Assembly (NCBI RefSeq): GCF_014931565.1
Contig: NZ_CP063353.1
Span: 372,001 to 436,000 of the forward strand
DNA: 64,000 bases
Direction of reading: 5' to 3'
Source of the DNA: Clostridium sp. 'deep sea'
GTDB lineage: Bacteria > Bacillota > UBA994 > PWPR01
Of the stretch, positions 45,898 through 55,808 are shown in pieces. The first letter of the stretch is position 1; the number at the start of each line of letters is the position of its first letter. Made by a program: the position numbers and the translations under genes. The notes beneath the pieces are model-generated. The model saw only the letters and a program-made list of their open reading frames with translations. It had not been told where the DNA came from and searched no databases.

Positions 45898-47262
45898 ATG
45901 ACTGATGCGAATCAAAGTATAGATCACATAGAAAGAAGAGGTAGTTTAATATCTCAAATGAAGCCTGCGCAAATACTTGCTCTTGGGTTCGCAATTTTAA
46001 TATTAATTGGTGCGATATTATTATCGCTACCTATATCAGCAAAAGAGGGTAGCCTACCCTTTTTAGATGCTCTATTTACATCAACATCAGCTGTATGTGT
46101 AACTGGATTAATTGTGGTAAATACTAGTGAATTTTTCTCTACTTTTGGTCAGTTTATAATTATGTTATTGATCCAATTTGGTGGCTTAGGAATAATGACT
46201 ATGGCAACTATGGTAGCATTGGCTATTGGTAAAAGAATAAGCTTAAAAGAACGTTTATTAATGCAAGAGGCTTTAAACACCTTTAGCATGGAGGGTTTAG
46301 TAAAGCTAACCTTAGTTATAGTTAAAACTACCTTGCTGATTGAGGGTATTGCGGCTGCTATCTTAACTATCAGATTTTTACCTATTTATGGAATGCCTAA
46401 TGCATTAGGATTAGGTGTTTTTCACTCAATCTCAGCCTTTTGTAATGCTGGTTTTGATTTATTTGGTAACAGTTTAGTTGGATTTGCTGATGATATTGTG
46501 GTTAACCTAGTAATAACAGCACTGATAATTATGGGTGGTATAGGATTTAGTGTAATGGTAGATATTTATTATCGTAGAAAATTTTCTGCTTTTTCATTAC
46601 ATACTAAAATTGCACTTACAATGACACTAACTTTATTAGTTTTTGGTACCATAGTGTTTTTTGCTTTAGAGTATAATAATCCAGCTACCTTAGGAACAAT
46701 GTCAGTAAAAGGCAAGGTGCTTTCTTCCTACTTTTTATCTGTTACTCCAAGGACAGCTGGCTTTAACACTGTAGACACAGGTAGCTTAACTACTGCTACA
46801 TTATTTATAACAATTATATTAATGTTTATAGGTGCTTCTCCAGGAAGTACAGGTGGTGGTGTTAAAACAACAACGACAGGTGCTCTATTATTTATGATTG
46901 GGTCTGTTATACGAGGTAAAGGTGATGCAAATATTTATGGTAGAAGAATTCCTCAAGATACAATCAACAAAGCCTTTACAATAGTGTTTATATCGTTGGC
47001 ACTAGTTTTATTAGTAACAACGATACTAACAATAACTGAGCAACTGCCGTTTTTAGATGTATTTTTTGAAACCATGTCAGCTTTTGGAACAGTCGGTTTG
47101 AGTACTGGCATAACTAGTTCTCTTAGTTACTTTGGAAAAATAACTATAATTTTAACCATGTTTGTGGGCAGAGTTGGCCCTATGACTTTAGCAGTTGCTT
47201 TTGCTCGACAAGTTAAAAATCAGGCTATTAGATATCCCGAAGAAAGAATAGTTGTTGGTTAG
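45898..47262 (+). CDS. ktrB: Potassium uptake transporter, KtrB/TrkH family
   Basis: 454-residue K+ channel-like subunit with four M1-P-M2 repeats. Filter-type loops are visible as TSTSAVCVTGLIV, SISAFCNAGFDLFG, SVTPRTAGFNTVD and MSAFGTVGLSTGI. ATG 45898 behind AAGGTGGTG. The regulatory subunit follows 8 bases later. The pair imports K+ (often with Na+) gated by nucleotide binding to the cytoplasmic ring. Confidence 0.95.
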   Translation: MTDANQSIDHIERRGSLISQMKPAQILALGFAILILIGAILLSLPISAKEGSLPFLDALFTSTSAVCVTGLIVVNTSEFFSTFGQFIIMLLIQFGGLGIMTMATMVALAIGKRISLKERLLMQEALNTFSMEGLVKLTLVIVKTTLLIEGIAAAILTIRFLPIYGMPNALGLGVFHSISAFCNAGFDLFGNSLVGFADDIVVNLVITALIIMGGIGFSVMVDIYYRRKFSAFSLHTKIALTMTLTLLVFGTIVFFALEYNNPATLGTMSVKGKVLSSYFLSVTPRTAGFNTVDTGSLTTATLFITIILMFIGASPGSTGGGVKTTTTGALLFMIGSVIRGKGDANIYGRRIPQDTINKAFTIVFISLALVLLVTTILTITEQLPFLDVFFETMSAFGTVGLSTGITSSLSYFGKITIILTMFVGRVGPMTLAVAFARQVKNQAIRYPEERIVVG

Positions 47263-47270
47263 GTGATTAA

Positions 47271-47921
47271 ATGAAACAATATGCAATTATTGGTATGGGC
47301 CGCTTTGGAAGAAGCGTAGCTCATACCTTAAATGACTTAGGTTATCAAGTATTAGCTATAGATAACAACAGTAAAAAAGTTAATAAAGTGTTACCAAGTA
47401 TTACTAGAACTGTTGAGTGTGATGCAACAATAGAGTCAGCTTTAAGAGCCTCTGGTATTAAAGCATGTGAGGTTGTTGTAGTTGCAGTTGGTTCAATAAC
47501 ATCTGCTACTCGTATTATAACACTATTAAAAGATATGAATATTAAACACATAATTGCTCGGGCAGATAATTTGTTAGATAAAAGAATACTCAAGGCTGTT
47601 GGCGCAGATAAGATAGTATTGCCTGAATATGATATGGGAAAAAGACTAGCACGTAGCATTTCTGCGCCCAATTTAAAAGAGTTTATTGAATTAAGTAAAA
47701 CTATTGGTATTGTAGAATTTACGCCATTTGAGAGTATGATTAATAAAAGTATTAGAGAGTTAGACTTACAAGCAAAGTATGAAGTATCAGTTGTGGCTAT
47801 AAAGAGTAATAATAATGAACTAAATTTTAACCCTTGTAGTGCTGATTTAGTAAAAGAAGAGCAAAGCCTTTTACTAATTGGTGACATTGCTAAGTTGCAA
47901 AAACTGCGGGAGTTAAACTAA
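47271..47921 (+). CDS. ktrA: Potassium uptake regulator, KtrA/TrkA family
   Basis: 216-residue cytosolic RCK subunit: N-terminal Rossmann domain with GMGRFGRSVAHTL (about 8-20) and AIDNNSKKV, and a C-terminal RCK_C domain (about 130-216). Forms an octameric ring on KtrB dimers. In some Firmicutes this domain also binds c-di-AMP, which the window's pgpH degrades. The stop overlaps the next start (TAATGA). Confidence 0.95.
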   Translation: MKQYAIIGMGRFGRSVAHTLNDLGYQVLAIDNNSKKVNKVLPSITRTVECDATIESALRASGIKACEVVVVAVGSITSATRIITLLKDMNIKHIIARADNLLDKRILKAVGADKIVLPEYDMGKRLARSISAPNLKEFIELSKTIGIVEFTPFESMINKSIRELDLQAKYEVSVVAIKSNNNELNFNPCSADLVKEEQSLLLIGDIAKLQKLRELN

Positions 47922-48700
47922 TGAAAGAGATAATTATTAACACTACTAATAAAAACATTAAATTAATCAATAGCTTAAAAACCTCAAAGGGTAGAAAAAA
48001 AGCTAATAAAATATTAATTGAAGGTTTTCGTATGGTTAAAGATGCTCTTGAAAATGAAGTTGTTATAAGTGAAATTTTTTATAGTGAGCAGTTTATTGAA
48101 AAAGAAAATTACTGTGTTATTTCAAATTTAATAACCCATAATACTAAACAACATATACTAAGTACTAAGCTATTTAATATGGTTAGTGATACAGTGCATA
48201 ACCAAGGTGTTTTAGCGATTGCCCAAAAACCTTTATACAGTATTAATAAGAACAACTGTAATATATTAGTGATAAACAATGTTCAAGATCCTGGGAATTT
48301 AGGGACATTGATACGAACAGCTGACGCATTTAAAATTAATCAAATTTTAGTCACCAAAGGTAGTTGCGACGTATACAATCAAAAAACCTTAAGAAGCACA
48401 ATGTCTTCAATATTTAATATACCAATTGTTTATGGATTAAGTTCAGTAGAAATTATTGATTTCTTAAAACACAATAACATAAAAATAATTACATCTTCTT
48501 TAACAGAAGCTAGTGTAGAGCTTAGTAGGGTTAATAGAACTAATAACTATGCTATTGTATTAGGTAATGAGGGTAATGGAGTAGAAGATATTTGGCAACA
48601 ACATGCTGATATAGTAGTGAAAATACCAATGTATGGAAAAGTAGAGTCACTTAATGTGGCAATAGCAGGCAGTATTATAATGTATCATTTTAGTTGTTAA
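47921..48700 (+). CDS. TrmH/SpoU family RNA 2'-O-methyltransferase
   Basis: 259-residue SPOUT methyltransferase with an N-terminal RNA-binding domain (SpoU_sub_bind) and the knotted catalytic domain: NVQDPGNLGTLIRTADAF (about 119-136), VLGNEGNGV (about 206-214) and IPMYGKVESLNVAIAGSI (about 230-247). It sits immediately upstream of pheS, as ysgA does in Bacillus. Target nucleotide unknown. Confidence 0.93.
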   Translation: MKEIIINTTNKNIKLINSLKTSKGRKKANKILIEGFRMVKDALENEVVISEIFYSEQFIEKENYCVISNLITHNTKQHILSTKLFNMVSDTVHNQGVLAIAQKPLYSINKNNCNILVINNVQDPGNLGTLIRTADAFKINQILVTKGSCDVYNQKTLRSTMSSIFNIPIVYGLSSVEIIDFLKHNNIKIITSSLTEASVELSRVNRTNNYAIVLGNEGNGVEDIWQQHADIVVKIPMYGKVESLNVAIAGSIIMYHFSC

Positions 48701-48722
48701 TAGCTATAATATATGATATAAT
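48694..48722 (+). promoter_or_regulatory. Promoter of the pheST T-box transcript
   Basis: TTGTTA (48694-48699) and TATAAT (48717-48722), 17-base spacer, overlapping the end of the methyltransferase gene. Confidence 0.7.
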
Positions 48723-48734
48723 ACAAAAAAAATT

Positions 48735-48977
48735 TATATACATCATGGCAAAGAAGTGGACTAGTAATTGCTAACTAGTTTTGGAAAGGAAAAGTAAACC
48801 TTTGACTGAGAGTTTACTGCAAAATTAGGTAATGAATTCACCATGGAGCTAAAAGCTGAACTAACAGTAGGCTTTTTCGGTTAAATCCGTTATAATTGTT
48901 GAGGTGGGTTACTATATGTAATCAAGCCGGGTGGTATCGCGTACTGTTTTCGTCCCTGCACGAAAGCAGTTTTTTAG
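48735..48977 (+). promoter_or_regulatory. T-box riboswitch (Phe) upstream of pheST
   Basis: T-box core GGGTGGTATCGCG at 48929-48941, terminator ACTGTTTTCGT / ACGAAAGCAGT with TTTTTT to 48977, and a phenylalanine specifier TTC at about 48837-48839 within GAATTCACC. Confidence 0.92.
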
Positions 48978-49076
48978 TTTAAACATTTTTATGTGTTTAG
49001 CTAAATAGCTGAGGGCATTAATATAAATTAAACTATTTAAAATATTTTCAGCTTAAAATATGAAAGGGTGACTTTA

Positions 49077-50099
49077 ATGGAAATTAGATTAAATGAACTA
49101 AAAAAAATAGCCTTAGAGAAGCTACAAAATGCTAACTCTTTAGAGCATTTAGAAGAGATTAGAGTTCAGTATTTAAGTAAAAAAGGTGAACTGCGACAAG
49201 TGCTAAGAGGTATGGGTAAACTCGATGCAACTCAAAGACCTATTATAGGTAAACTAGCAAATGAAATCCAAAATGGATTAGAATCTGTATTTAATAATAA
49301 AGTAAACCAATTAAATGAACAGCATAAACAGCAGAGATTAGCAGAAGAAACTTTGGATATTACACTGCCAGGTAAAAAACCACAACAAGGTCACAGGCAC
49401 CCCTTAAATATGATTTATGAAAACATGGTAGATATTTTTGTTGGTATGGGGTTTGAGGTGCGAGAAGGTCGTGAAATAGAGACTGACTACTACTGTTTTG
49501 AGGCCCTTAATATTCCTAAAAATCACCCAGCCAGAGATATGCAAGATACTTTTTATATAAATGATGATGTAGTTTTAAGAACCCATACATCACCAATGCA
49601 AATCCATACAATGGAAGAAAAACAGCCAAATGAACCTGTTAAAATTATTTGTCCTGGTAGAGTATATAGAAGAGATGATGATGCAACTCACTCACCTATG
49701 TTTCATCAAATTGAGGGTTTAGTTGTAGGTCCAAATATTACAATGGCAGACCTTAAAGGAACGCTAGAGGAATTTTTTAGACAAATGTTTAGTGTGGATA
49801 CAAAGGTTCGATTAAGACCTAGCTATTTTCCGTTTACAGAGCCTAGTGCAGAGGTTGATATTACATGTGTTTTTTGCAAAGGCAAAGGATGTAAAACCTG
49901 TAAACAGACTGGTTGGATAGAGGTATTAGGATCTGGCATGGTACACCCAAATGTTTTAAGAAACGTTGGTTATGATCCAGAACAGGTATCAGGATTTGCA
50001 TTTGGCATGGGTATTGATAGAATGGCAATGCTTAAACTGGGCATTAATGACTTAAGGCTATTGTTTCAAAACGACCTACGCATGATAGAACAGTACTAA
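49077..50099 (+). CDS. pheS: Phenylalanine-tRNA ligase alpha subunit
   Basis: 340-residue catalytic subunit. N-terminal coiled coil (about 1-90), class II core with MHTSPMQIHTM-like TSPMQIHT, GRVYRRDDDATHSPMFHQIE and FGMGIDRMAML, plus a CVFCKGKGCKTC cluster as in many Firmicutes. I choose ATG 49077, eight bases after AAAGGGTG, over GTG 49068. Followed 13 bases later by pheT. Confidence 0.97.
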   Translation: MEIRLNELKKIALEKLQNANSLEHLEEIRVQYLSKKGELRQVLRGMGKLDATQRPIIGKLANEIQNGLESVFNNKVNQLNEQHKQQRLAEETLDITLPGKKPQQGHRHPLNMIYENMVDIFVGMGFEVREGREIETDYYCFEALNIPKNHPARDMQDTFYINDDVVLRTHTSPMQIHTMEEKQPNEPVKIICPGRVYRRDDDATHSPMFHQIEGLVVGPNITMADLKGTLEEFFRQMFSVDTKVRLRPSYFPFTEPSAEVDITCVFCKGKGCKTCKQTGWIEVLGSGMVHPNVLRNVGYDPEQVSGFAFGMGIDRMAMLKLGINDLRLLFQNDLRMIEQY

Positions 50100-50112
50100 G
50101 GAGTGTTAAACT

Positions 50113-52539
50113 ATGTTGATTTCATATAATTGGCTGAAAGAATATGTTGATATAAAGATAGATGCCTACGATTTAGCTAAGAGACTTACAGATGCAGGCG
50201 TTGTGGTAGATAACATCTATGACCAACAAGCAGGCTTTGATTTTTGTGTGGTAGGTAGGTTAAATGAAGTAGTGCGTCACACTAATTCAGATAAACTGTG
50301 GCTTTGTCAGGTTGATGTAGGAGAAGAAACCGTACAAATAGTGACTGGTGCCCAAAATGTAAAGCAAGATCAACTTGTACCAGTGGCAAGAGTGGGTGCT
50401 AACTTACCTAATGGAGTTAAAATAAAGAAATCTAAGCTAAGAGGCGTAGACTCATTTGGTATGTTAATTTCACTTGAAGAACTAGGTTATGATAACAAGG
50501 TAATGCATCAAGAAGAAAAAGAAGGTATATTTATTTTACCAAATAATATAGCACAACCTGGTACACCCTTAAGCAAAGTTTTTGATAGGGAAGATTATTT
50601 GTTAGAGCTTGACTTAACCCCAAATAGAGCAGACTGTAGCTCTGTCGTTGGTTTAGCATATGAGGTAGCTGCTCTTTTAGGAGGAGAAGTAAAGTTACCC
50701 TCATACTATGTAGATAAAAAAGATAATAATTTAGCTCAAGAATTAATTAAAATAGCTATTGAAGATAGTGATTTATGCTGTCAATATAGTGCCAGAGTTA
50801 TTAAAGACATAAAAGATGGTCAGTCTCCATTTTGGATGCAAAATAGGCTAAGACATGCTGGCATGAGACCAATAAGTTTAATAGTTGACATAGCAAATTA
50901 TGTTATGATTGAGCATGGTCAGCCTCTGCATACCTTTGATTATCATAAAATAGAAAATCAACAAATAATAGTACGTAGAGCTAAAGAAAATGAACAAATT
51001 ACAACCCTAGATGAAGTACAAAGAAAGCTCAATACAAATGACTTAGTTATAGCTGATGATAAACAGGCTGTAGCAATAGCTGGTGTAATGGGTGGCTTTA
51101 ATAGTGAAGTAACAAATGAAACAAAAACTATTCTACTTGAGTCTGCCTGTTTTACAGGACCTAGTATAAGAAGAACATCTCGTTCTTTAGGTTTAGCTAG
51201 TGAGGCTTCTTCAAGATTTAGTAAAGGAATTGAGCAAAGCCGTGTACTGCATGGTCTCAATCGTTTTGCTTATTTAATAGAGCATTTAAATGCTGGTACA
51301 GTTGTAAATGGAGTAGTCAGCGATATTAAAAGTGTTGAACAAGAGGTTGAAATACTCTTTAATCCACAACAAGCCTCAGCTGTAGCCGATGCTAATATAC
51401 CAACTGAGGAAATGGTAGCTTATTTTCAAAAACTTGGCTTTTCAGTAAAGCAGCAAAATTCCAACTTGCTAGTAACTATTCCTACACGACGTCCGGATAT
51501 AACAACTAAAATAGACCTAGTTGAAGAGGTTTTGAGACTACGTGGATATGATAAAATTGGTTCAACATTACCCCATATAGAGGAGTCTGGAAAGCTACCA
51601 ATGCCAATAAAAAACAGGCGTTTAGCACGTACTACTCTTAGGGGACTTGGTGTTAGTGAAGTTGTAGCTTTGGCATTTCACGGTGAAGAAGAACTTAACA
51701 ATTTAAAGTTGTCAAAAAACGATAAACTTAAAAGCTATATTAAAATTAGCAATCCCTTATCAAGTAATCAAAGCATAATGCGAACCTCTATGTTACCGGG
51801 TTTATTACAAGCCGCTAAATATAACTTAAATCGGCAGCAAGCCAGTGTGTGTATCTCTGAAATAGGAAGAGTATTTCATAAAGTAGAAGATAGGGAGTTA
51901 CCTATTGAAAATGAAATGATTGGCATTTTGGCTGGTGGCCCAATTGGAGAAAAAGAATGGCATAAAAAAGAAGTAGCTAATTACGATTTTTATAGCGTGA
52001 AAGGAATTGTAGAGTGTTTATTTGATGCCTTTAAATTAACACCTAAATATGAAAGATTTACAAGACCTTATCTTCATCCTGGCAGAGCAGCTAAGATAAG
52101 TTTAGGTAAAAATGAACTAGGTTATCTTGGGGAGTTACATCCAGATGTAGTTGAGGGTTTAGGAATAGAATCGGATATGAAACTAATCTATGCAGAACTT
52201 AATTTGCATACTATAAATGGGTTTATTAAAGAAACAATTAAGTATAAACAAATAGCACCATATCCAGCAGTAGAAAGAGATATGGCTATAGTTTTAGCTA
52301 ATAGCTGTGAAGCTAGCACAATAATTGCTATCGCTAAAAAAGCTGCTGGTAAATTGTTAGAGAATGTTAATATCTTTGATATTTACCAAGGAAAACAAAT
52401 TGGCGAAGGCAATAAGTCATGCGCCATAAAATTGCGATACCGGGCTAAAAATAGAACTTTGACAACTGAAGAAGTAAATGAAGCACATACTAAAGTGCTT
52501 AAAGCGATGGAAGAAAAGCTGGCAGCTCAGTTAAGATAA
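50113..52539 (+). CDS. pheT: Phenylalanine-tRNA ligase beta subunit
   Basis: 808-residue beta subunit: tRNA-binding OB fold (about 40-155), B3/B4 editing domain, B5, catalytic-like core, and C-terminal ferredoxin-fold anticodon-binding domain (about 705-808, PYPAVERDMAIVL). Start ATG 50113 behind AAGGAGTG. Full length for the family. Confidence 0.97.
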   Translation: MLISYNWLKEYVDIKIDAYDLAKRLTDAGVVVDNIYDQQAGFDFCVVGRLNEVVRHTNSDKLWLCQVDVGEETVQIVTGAQNVKQDQLVPVARVGANLPNGVKIKKSKLRGVDSFGMLISLEELGYDNKVMHQEEKEGIFILPNNIAQPGTPLSKVFDREDYLLELDLTPNRADCSSVVGLAYEVAALLGGEVKLPSYYVDKKDNNLAQELIKIAIEDSDLCCQYSARVIKDIKDGQSPFWMQNRLRHAGMRPISLIVDIANYVMIEHGQPLHTFDYHKIENQQIIVRRAKENEQITTLDEVQRKLNTNDLVIADDKQAVAIAGVMGGFNSEVTNETKTILLESACFTGPSIRRTSRSLGLASEASSRFSKGIEQSRVLHGLNRFAYLIEHLNAGTVVNGVVSDIKSVEQEVEILFNPQQASAVADANIPTEEMVAYFQKLGFSVKQQNSNLLVTIPTRRPDITTKIDLVEEVLRLRGYDKIGSTLPHIEESGKLPMPIKNRRLARTTLRGLGVSEVVALAFHGEEELNNLKLSKNDKLKSYIKISNPLSSNQSIMRTSMLPGLLQAAKYNLNRQQASVCISEIGRVFHKVEDRELPIENEMIGILAGGPIGEKEWHKKEVANYDFYSVKGIVECLFDAFKLTPKYERFTRPYLHPGRAAKISLGKNELGYLGELHPDVVEGLGIESDMKLIYAELNLHTINGFIKETIKYKQIAPYPAVERDMAIVLANSCEASTIIAIAKKAAGKLLENVNIFDIYQGKQIGEGNKSCAIKLRYRAKNRTLTTEEVNEAHTKVLKAMEEKLAAQLR

Positions 52540-52611
52540 ACTCTAGTGTTAATGAATTGCTTCTGCTATAATGTAAATAATAGTTCTTATAATTCTAGTG
52601 GGAGGATAAAG

Positions 52612-52914
52612 ATGGGAGAAAATAGAAGCATATCTGTAAATATTTATGGGCATTCATATCGATTGCGAAGTCCTCAAGGTGAAAACCATATTAGTGAGCT
52701 TGCAACTGAATTAAATGGTAGAATGCACGAAATTGCTAATATTACTCCAGAGCTATCCACACATCAAGTTGCTGTACTTGCTGCTTTAAGAATACTAGAA
52801 GAACTAAATGAACTAAAAGATGAGTATGCAAAAGGCTTTCAATTAGCACTCTTTAAGGATTTTAAACATCAGGCGGTACAGGAAACATTGGGTGGACTAA
52901 AAAAGCAAAAATAG
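52612..52914 (+). CDS. zapA: Cell division protein ZapA
   Basis: 100-residue FtsZ-ring-associated protein: N-terminal beta domain (SISVNIYGHSYRLRSPQGENH) followed by a dimerising helix (about 35-85). I choose ATG 52612 behind GTGGGAGGA; an upstream in-frame TTG-initiated extension has no family similarity. Location between pheT and mutS2 is the standard Firmicutes order. Confidence 0.9.
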   Translation: MGENRSISVNIYGHSYRLRSPQGENHISELATELNGRMHEIANITPELSTHQVAVLAALRILEELNELKDEYAKGFQLALFKDFKHQAVQETLGGLKKQK

Positions 52915-52930
52915 TTAACATCAAACAACA

Positions 52931-52978
52931 AACTGCTGAAACAATAGCTTAGGCTAATAAGTTTCGGCAGTTTTTTAA
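52931..52978 (+). terminator. Terminator after zapA
   Basis: Stem AACTGCTGAAAC / GTTTCGGCAGTT with one G-T pair, followed by TTTT. Confidence 0.82.
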
Positions 52979-52980
52979 AT

Positions 52981-53010
52981 TTGAGCAAAACATATACTTT
53001 GAAGTATAAT
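52981..53010 (+). promoter_or_regulatory. Possible promoter of mutS2
   Basis: TTGAGC (52981-52986) and TATAAT (53005-53010), 18-base spacer. Confidence 0.6.
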
Positions 53011-53060
53011 AGTAAGGTGCTCTGGCTGGTATAGAAGAATGTATAAAGAGGTGAGTATAA

Positions 53061-55442
53061 GTGGACAAAAAATCTATAAATACCTTGGAATTTTATAAAA
53101 TAAAAAATAAGCTAAGTGAATATGCCTTTAGTGTAATGGCAAAAAATCTAATAGAGAATTTAGAAATATACAAGGATATAGAGATAGTAAAATACCAACA
53201 AAAGGCGACTAGTGAGGCCCGATTTTTAATTTCTACCGATAAATTTACTTTAAGAGGACTAAAAGACTGTAGACCAACTTTAGAAAGAGCAAGAATAAAT
53301 GCCGTACCAAGTATAGAAGGATTATTGAACATGTCTTCTACCTTAAAGTGTTTTGCTTTTGCTTTAAAAGTTATACGCCGAAATAATGATAAAGCCCCGT
53401 TAATGAATGAGCTTACTGTTGGCATAGATGAGCTAAAATTTATAGCTAAAGATATTGATAGGTGTATAGATGAGAGTGGATTTATCCTAGACTCTGCAAG
53501 CAGTATGTTAGGTGAAATAAGACGACAAATTCGAAGAATTGAGAGCCAAGTTAAAAACAAGCTTGATTCAATTGTGAGCTCTGCTACACTTAGTAAATAT
53601 CTACAAGAAAAACTTGTTACAATGAGGCAAAATAGGTATGTTGTACCTGTAAAATATGAATGTAGACAACAGGTACCAGGAATTATTCACGATAAATCAG
53701 CAAGTGGTTCTACTCTCTTTATTGAACCAATGGCGGTTGTTGAGCTTAACAATAAACTACGAATGTGGGAGCAAAAAGAGCAGAAAGAAATAGAGCGTAT
53801 TTTAAGAGAGCTAGGAGATGTTTTATATAGCTATTATGAAGACCTAGGCACTATTATAGATCTTTGTATTGTATTAGACATCTTGTACGCTAGGGGACAA
53901 CTTAGCCTTTACATGGGTGGTGTTGAACCCAAGATTAATAATAATCAGTATATTAACTTAAAACAGGCTCGACACCCTCTAATACCCCGTAAAGAGGTTG
54001 TACCAATAGATGTAGAGCTAGGAGAAGAGTTTCAGGCTTTAGTTATAACGGGACCTAATACAGGTGGTAAGACTGTTACTTTAAAACTAGTTGGTTTACT
54101 ACAGCTTATGGCGCAAGCGGGACTACATATTCCTGCTAATATAAACTCCGAGGTTAGTATTTTTAATAACATATTAGCAGACATAGGTGATGAGCAAAGT
54201 ATAGAGCAGAGCCTCAGTACTTTTTCATCACATATGACCAATATAATAAGACTATTAGATGAAGCTGACGATAAATCACTGGTTTTATTCGATGAATTGG
54301 GGGCAGGAACTGACCCAGTTGAGGGTGCAGCTTTAGCTATGTCTATAATAGATGAATTAATTCTAAATGGAACCTATGTAATTGCTACAACACACTATAG
54401 TGAGCTAAAAGCATATGCCTATAACCATCATAAAATTACAAACGGTTCAGTAGAATTTGATGTAGAAACATTAAGGCCAACTTACAGATTGCTAATTGGT
54501 GTACCCGGAAGAAGTAATGCTCTATTAATTGCTAAAAGATTAGGTCTACAGCAAGAAGTTATAAATGGAGCAACTAAATATATTAGTTCTGAAGAAAAAC
54601 ACGTGGAAAACATGATATCGGAGCTTGAGGACAATAGAAAGAAAGCAGAGAATGCCTACCTAGAGGCAGATAAAATTAGACTGCAAAATAAAAAACTACA
54701 CGAAAAATACCAGCAAAAAGTTGCTAAGCTACAAGAGCGCGAAAAAGAACACAAGCAAAAAGCAATTGACGACGCAAAACAATATACCAAAAATGTAAAA
54801 AGAGAGCTAGATGAGTTAATTGCCAACCTTAGAGCAGAATTTGCTAATATTAAAGATAGAAGTGATCTGGAAGAGAGTATTAAAGTAACCAGACAATTAT
54901 TAGGTGAAGTTGAAATTAATATTCATGAAGATGATAAAAAAATAGTGAACAAGAAACAATTGCCACCTAAAAAAGTTAAAAAGTCTACTACAGGAGAAAT
55001 AAAAAAAGATATGCATGTACGCCACCTACAGTGGAATAGAGAGGGCGTAGTAGTATCAGAAATTAACGATAAGAAACAAGTTCAGGTTCAGTTTGGTTCA
55101 ATGAAAATGTGGGTAGATGTTAATATTTTAGATGAAATACAAAAACCACAAAAGAAAAGCTCTGGTGTTATAATAACCAGAAATCAATCTGTAAAAATTG
55201 GTTTAGAGTTAGATATAAGAGGAAAAACAATATCTGAAGCTGAACAGGAAATTGATTTATACCTCGATAAAGCTATATTAGATGGTAGAAAAGAAGTTGG
55301 TATTATACATGGTAAAGGTACTGGTGCCCTAAGAAAAGGCGTAAGAGAATACCTGCAAAACCATCCACAAGTTGTAACAATGCGTTATGGAGTAGCGGCT
55401 GAAGGCGGTTATGGAATAACCATTGTTGAGTTAAATAAGTAA
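53061..55442 (+). CDS. mutS2: Endonuclease MutS2
   Basis: 793-residue MutS2: core and lever region, ATPase with Walker A GPNTGGKT (about 332-339) and LVLFDELGAGTDPVEGAAL, long coiled coil (about 510-640), KOW-like linker and C-terminal Smr nuclease domain (LDIRGKTISEAE and IHGKGTGALRKGVREYL, about 715-793). Acts on branched DNA and, in Bacillus, on collided ribosomes. GTG start behind AGAGGTGAG. Confidence 0.96.
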   Translation: MDKKSINTLEFYKIKNKLSEYAFSVMAKNLIENLEIYKDIEIVKYQQKATSEARFLISTDKFTLRGLKDCRPTLERARINAVPSIEGLLNMSSTLKCFAFALKVIRRNNDKAPLMNELTVGIDELKFIAKDIDRCIDESGFILDSASSMLGEIRRQIRRIESQVKNKLDSIVSSATLSKYLQEKLVTMRQNRYVVPVKYECRQQVPGIIHDKSASGSTLFIEPMAVVELNNKLRMWEQKEQKEIERILRELGDVLYSYYEDLGTIIDLCIVLDILYARGQLSLYMGGVEPKINNNQYINLKQARHPLIPRKEVVPIDVELGEEFQALVITGPNTGGKTVTLKLVGLLQLMAQAGLHIPANINSEVSIFNNILADIGDEQSIEQSLSTFSSHMTNIIRLLDEADDKSLVLFDELGAGTDPVEGAALAMSIIDELILNGTYVIATTHYSELKAYAYNHHKITNGSVEFDVETLRPTYRLLIGVPGRSNALLIAKRLGLQQEVINGATKYISSEEKHVENMISELEDNRKKAENAYLEADKIRLQNKKLHEKYQQKVAKLQEREKEHKQKAIDDAKQYTKNVKRELDELIANLRAEFANIKDRSDLEESIKVTRQLLGEVEINIHEDDKKIVNKKQLPPKKVKKSTTGEIKKDMHVRHLQWNREGVVVSEINDKKQVQVQFGSMKMWVDVNILDEIQKPQKKSSGVIITRNQSVKIGLELDIRGKTISEAEQEIDLYLDKAILDGRKEVGIIHGKGTGALRKGVREYLQNHPQVVTMRYGVAAEGGYGITIVELNK

Positions 55443-55478
55443 AATAGTTGCCCTGCAGGGGGCAACTATTTTTTATTT
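55441..55478 (+). terminator. Terminator after mutS2
   Basis: Stem AAATAGTTGCCC / GGGCAACTATTT around CTGCAG, followed by TTTTATTT. Confidence 0.88.
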
Positions 55479-55480
55479 AA

Positions 55481-55757
55481 CGGGGTGGATATTTCACTTT
55501 GTGAAATATGGGGTGGACTCGCCTTTGGCATCGTGGGGTGGGTAGTTGATAAGTCAACTACGGGGTGGGTTCGCCTTGCTCACGGACTTTATGCTCGCTA
55601 TCGCGTCGCAATTATCACGTAAACAAAGTGATACGTTGCAAAGCAAATCCCCACCGCGCGAACGGGTGAGCCCAAACCGTTTTGCCCTAACAAACCCACC
55701 CCACGAAGATTTTAAGCGAGTCCAACCCAGAATTGCCTGCAATTATCCACACCAAAA
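55481..55757. repeat. Modular GC-rich repeat array, copy B (left flank of accessory island)
   Basis: GGGGTGG delimiters at 55482, 55510, 55535 and 55562 (every 25-28 bases) alternate with words ATATTTCACTTTGTGAAAT, ACTCGCCTTTGGCATCGT, TAGTTGATAAGTCAACTA and TTCGCCTTGCTCACGG. The right part carries complementary delimiters and, at 55666-55706, 41 bases identical to 63547-63587 in copy C. Small ORFs called here on both strands are spurious. Confidence 0.85.
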
Positions 55758-55765
55758 AAGGGGCA

Positions 55766-55808
55766 GTCGGGAAATGACTAAAAACAGTTTCCCGGCTGTT
55801 TTTATTTA
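55766..55808. terminator. Terminator-like hairpin after repeat copy B
   Basis: Stem AGTCGGGAAA / TTTCCCGGCT with an A-rich loop, followed by GTTTTTATTT. Confidence 0.75.

Noticed and set aside
47345-47887. 180-residue minus-strand ORF opposite ktrA
   Set aside because: Antisense shadow of a well-conserved gene; no ribosome site on that strand.
55481-55600. CRISPR-like array in repeat copy B (short repeat, 18-21 base spacers)
   Set aside because: The repeated unit is only 7-8 bases, the spacers are mostly palindromes reused in other arrays, and no cas gene is present.
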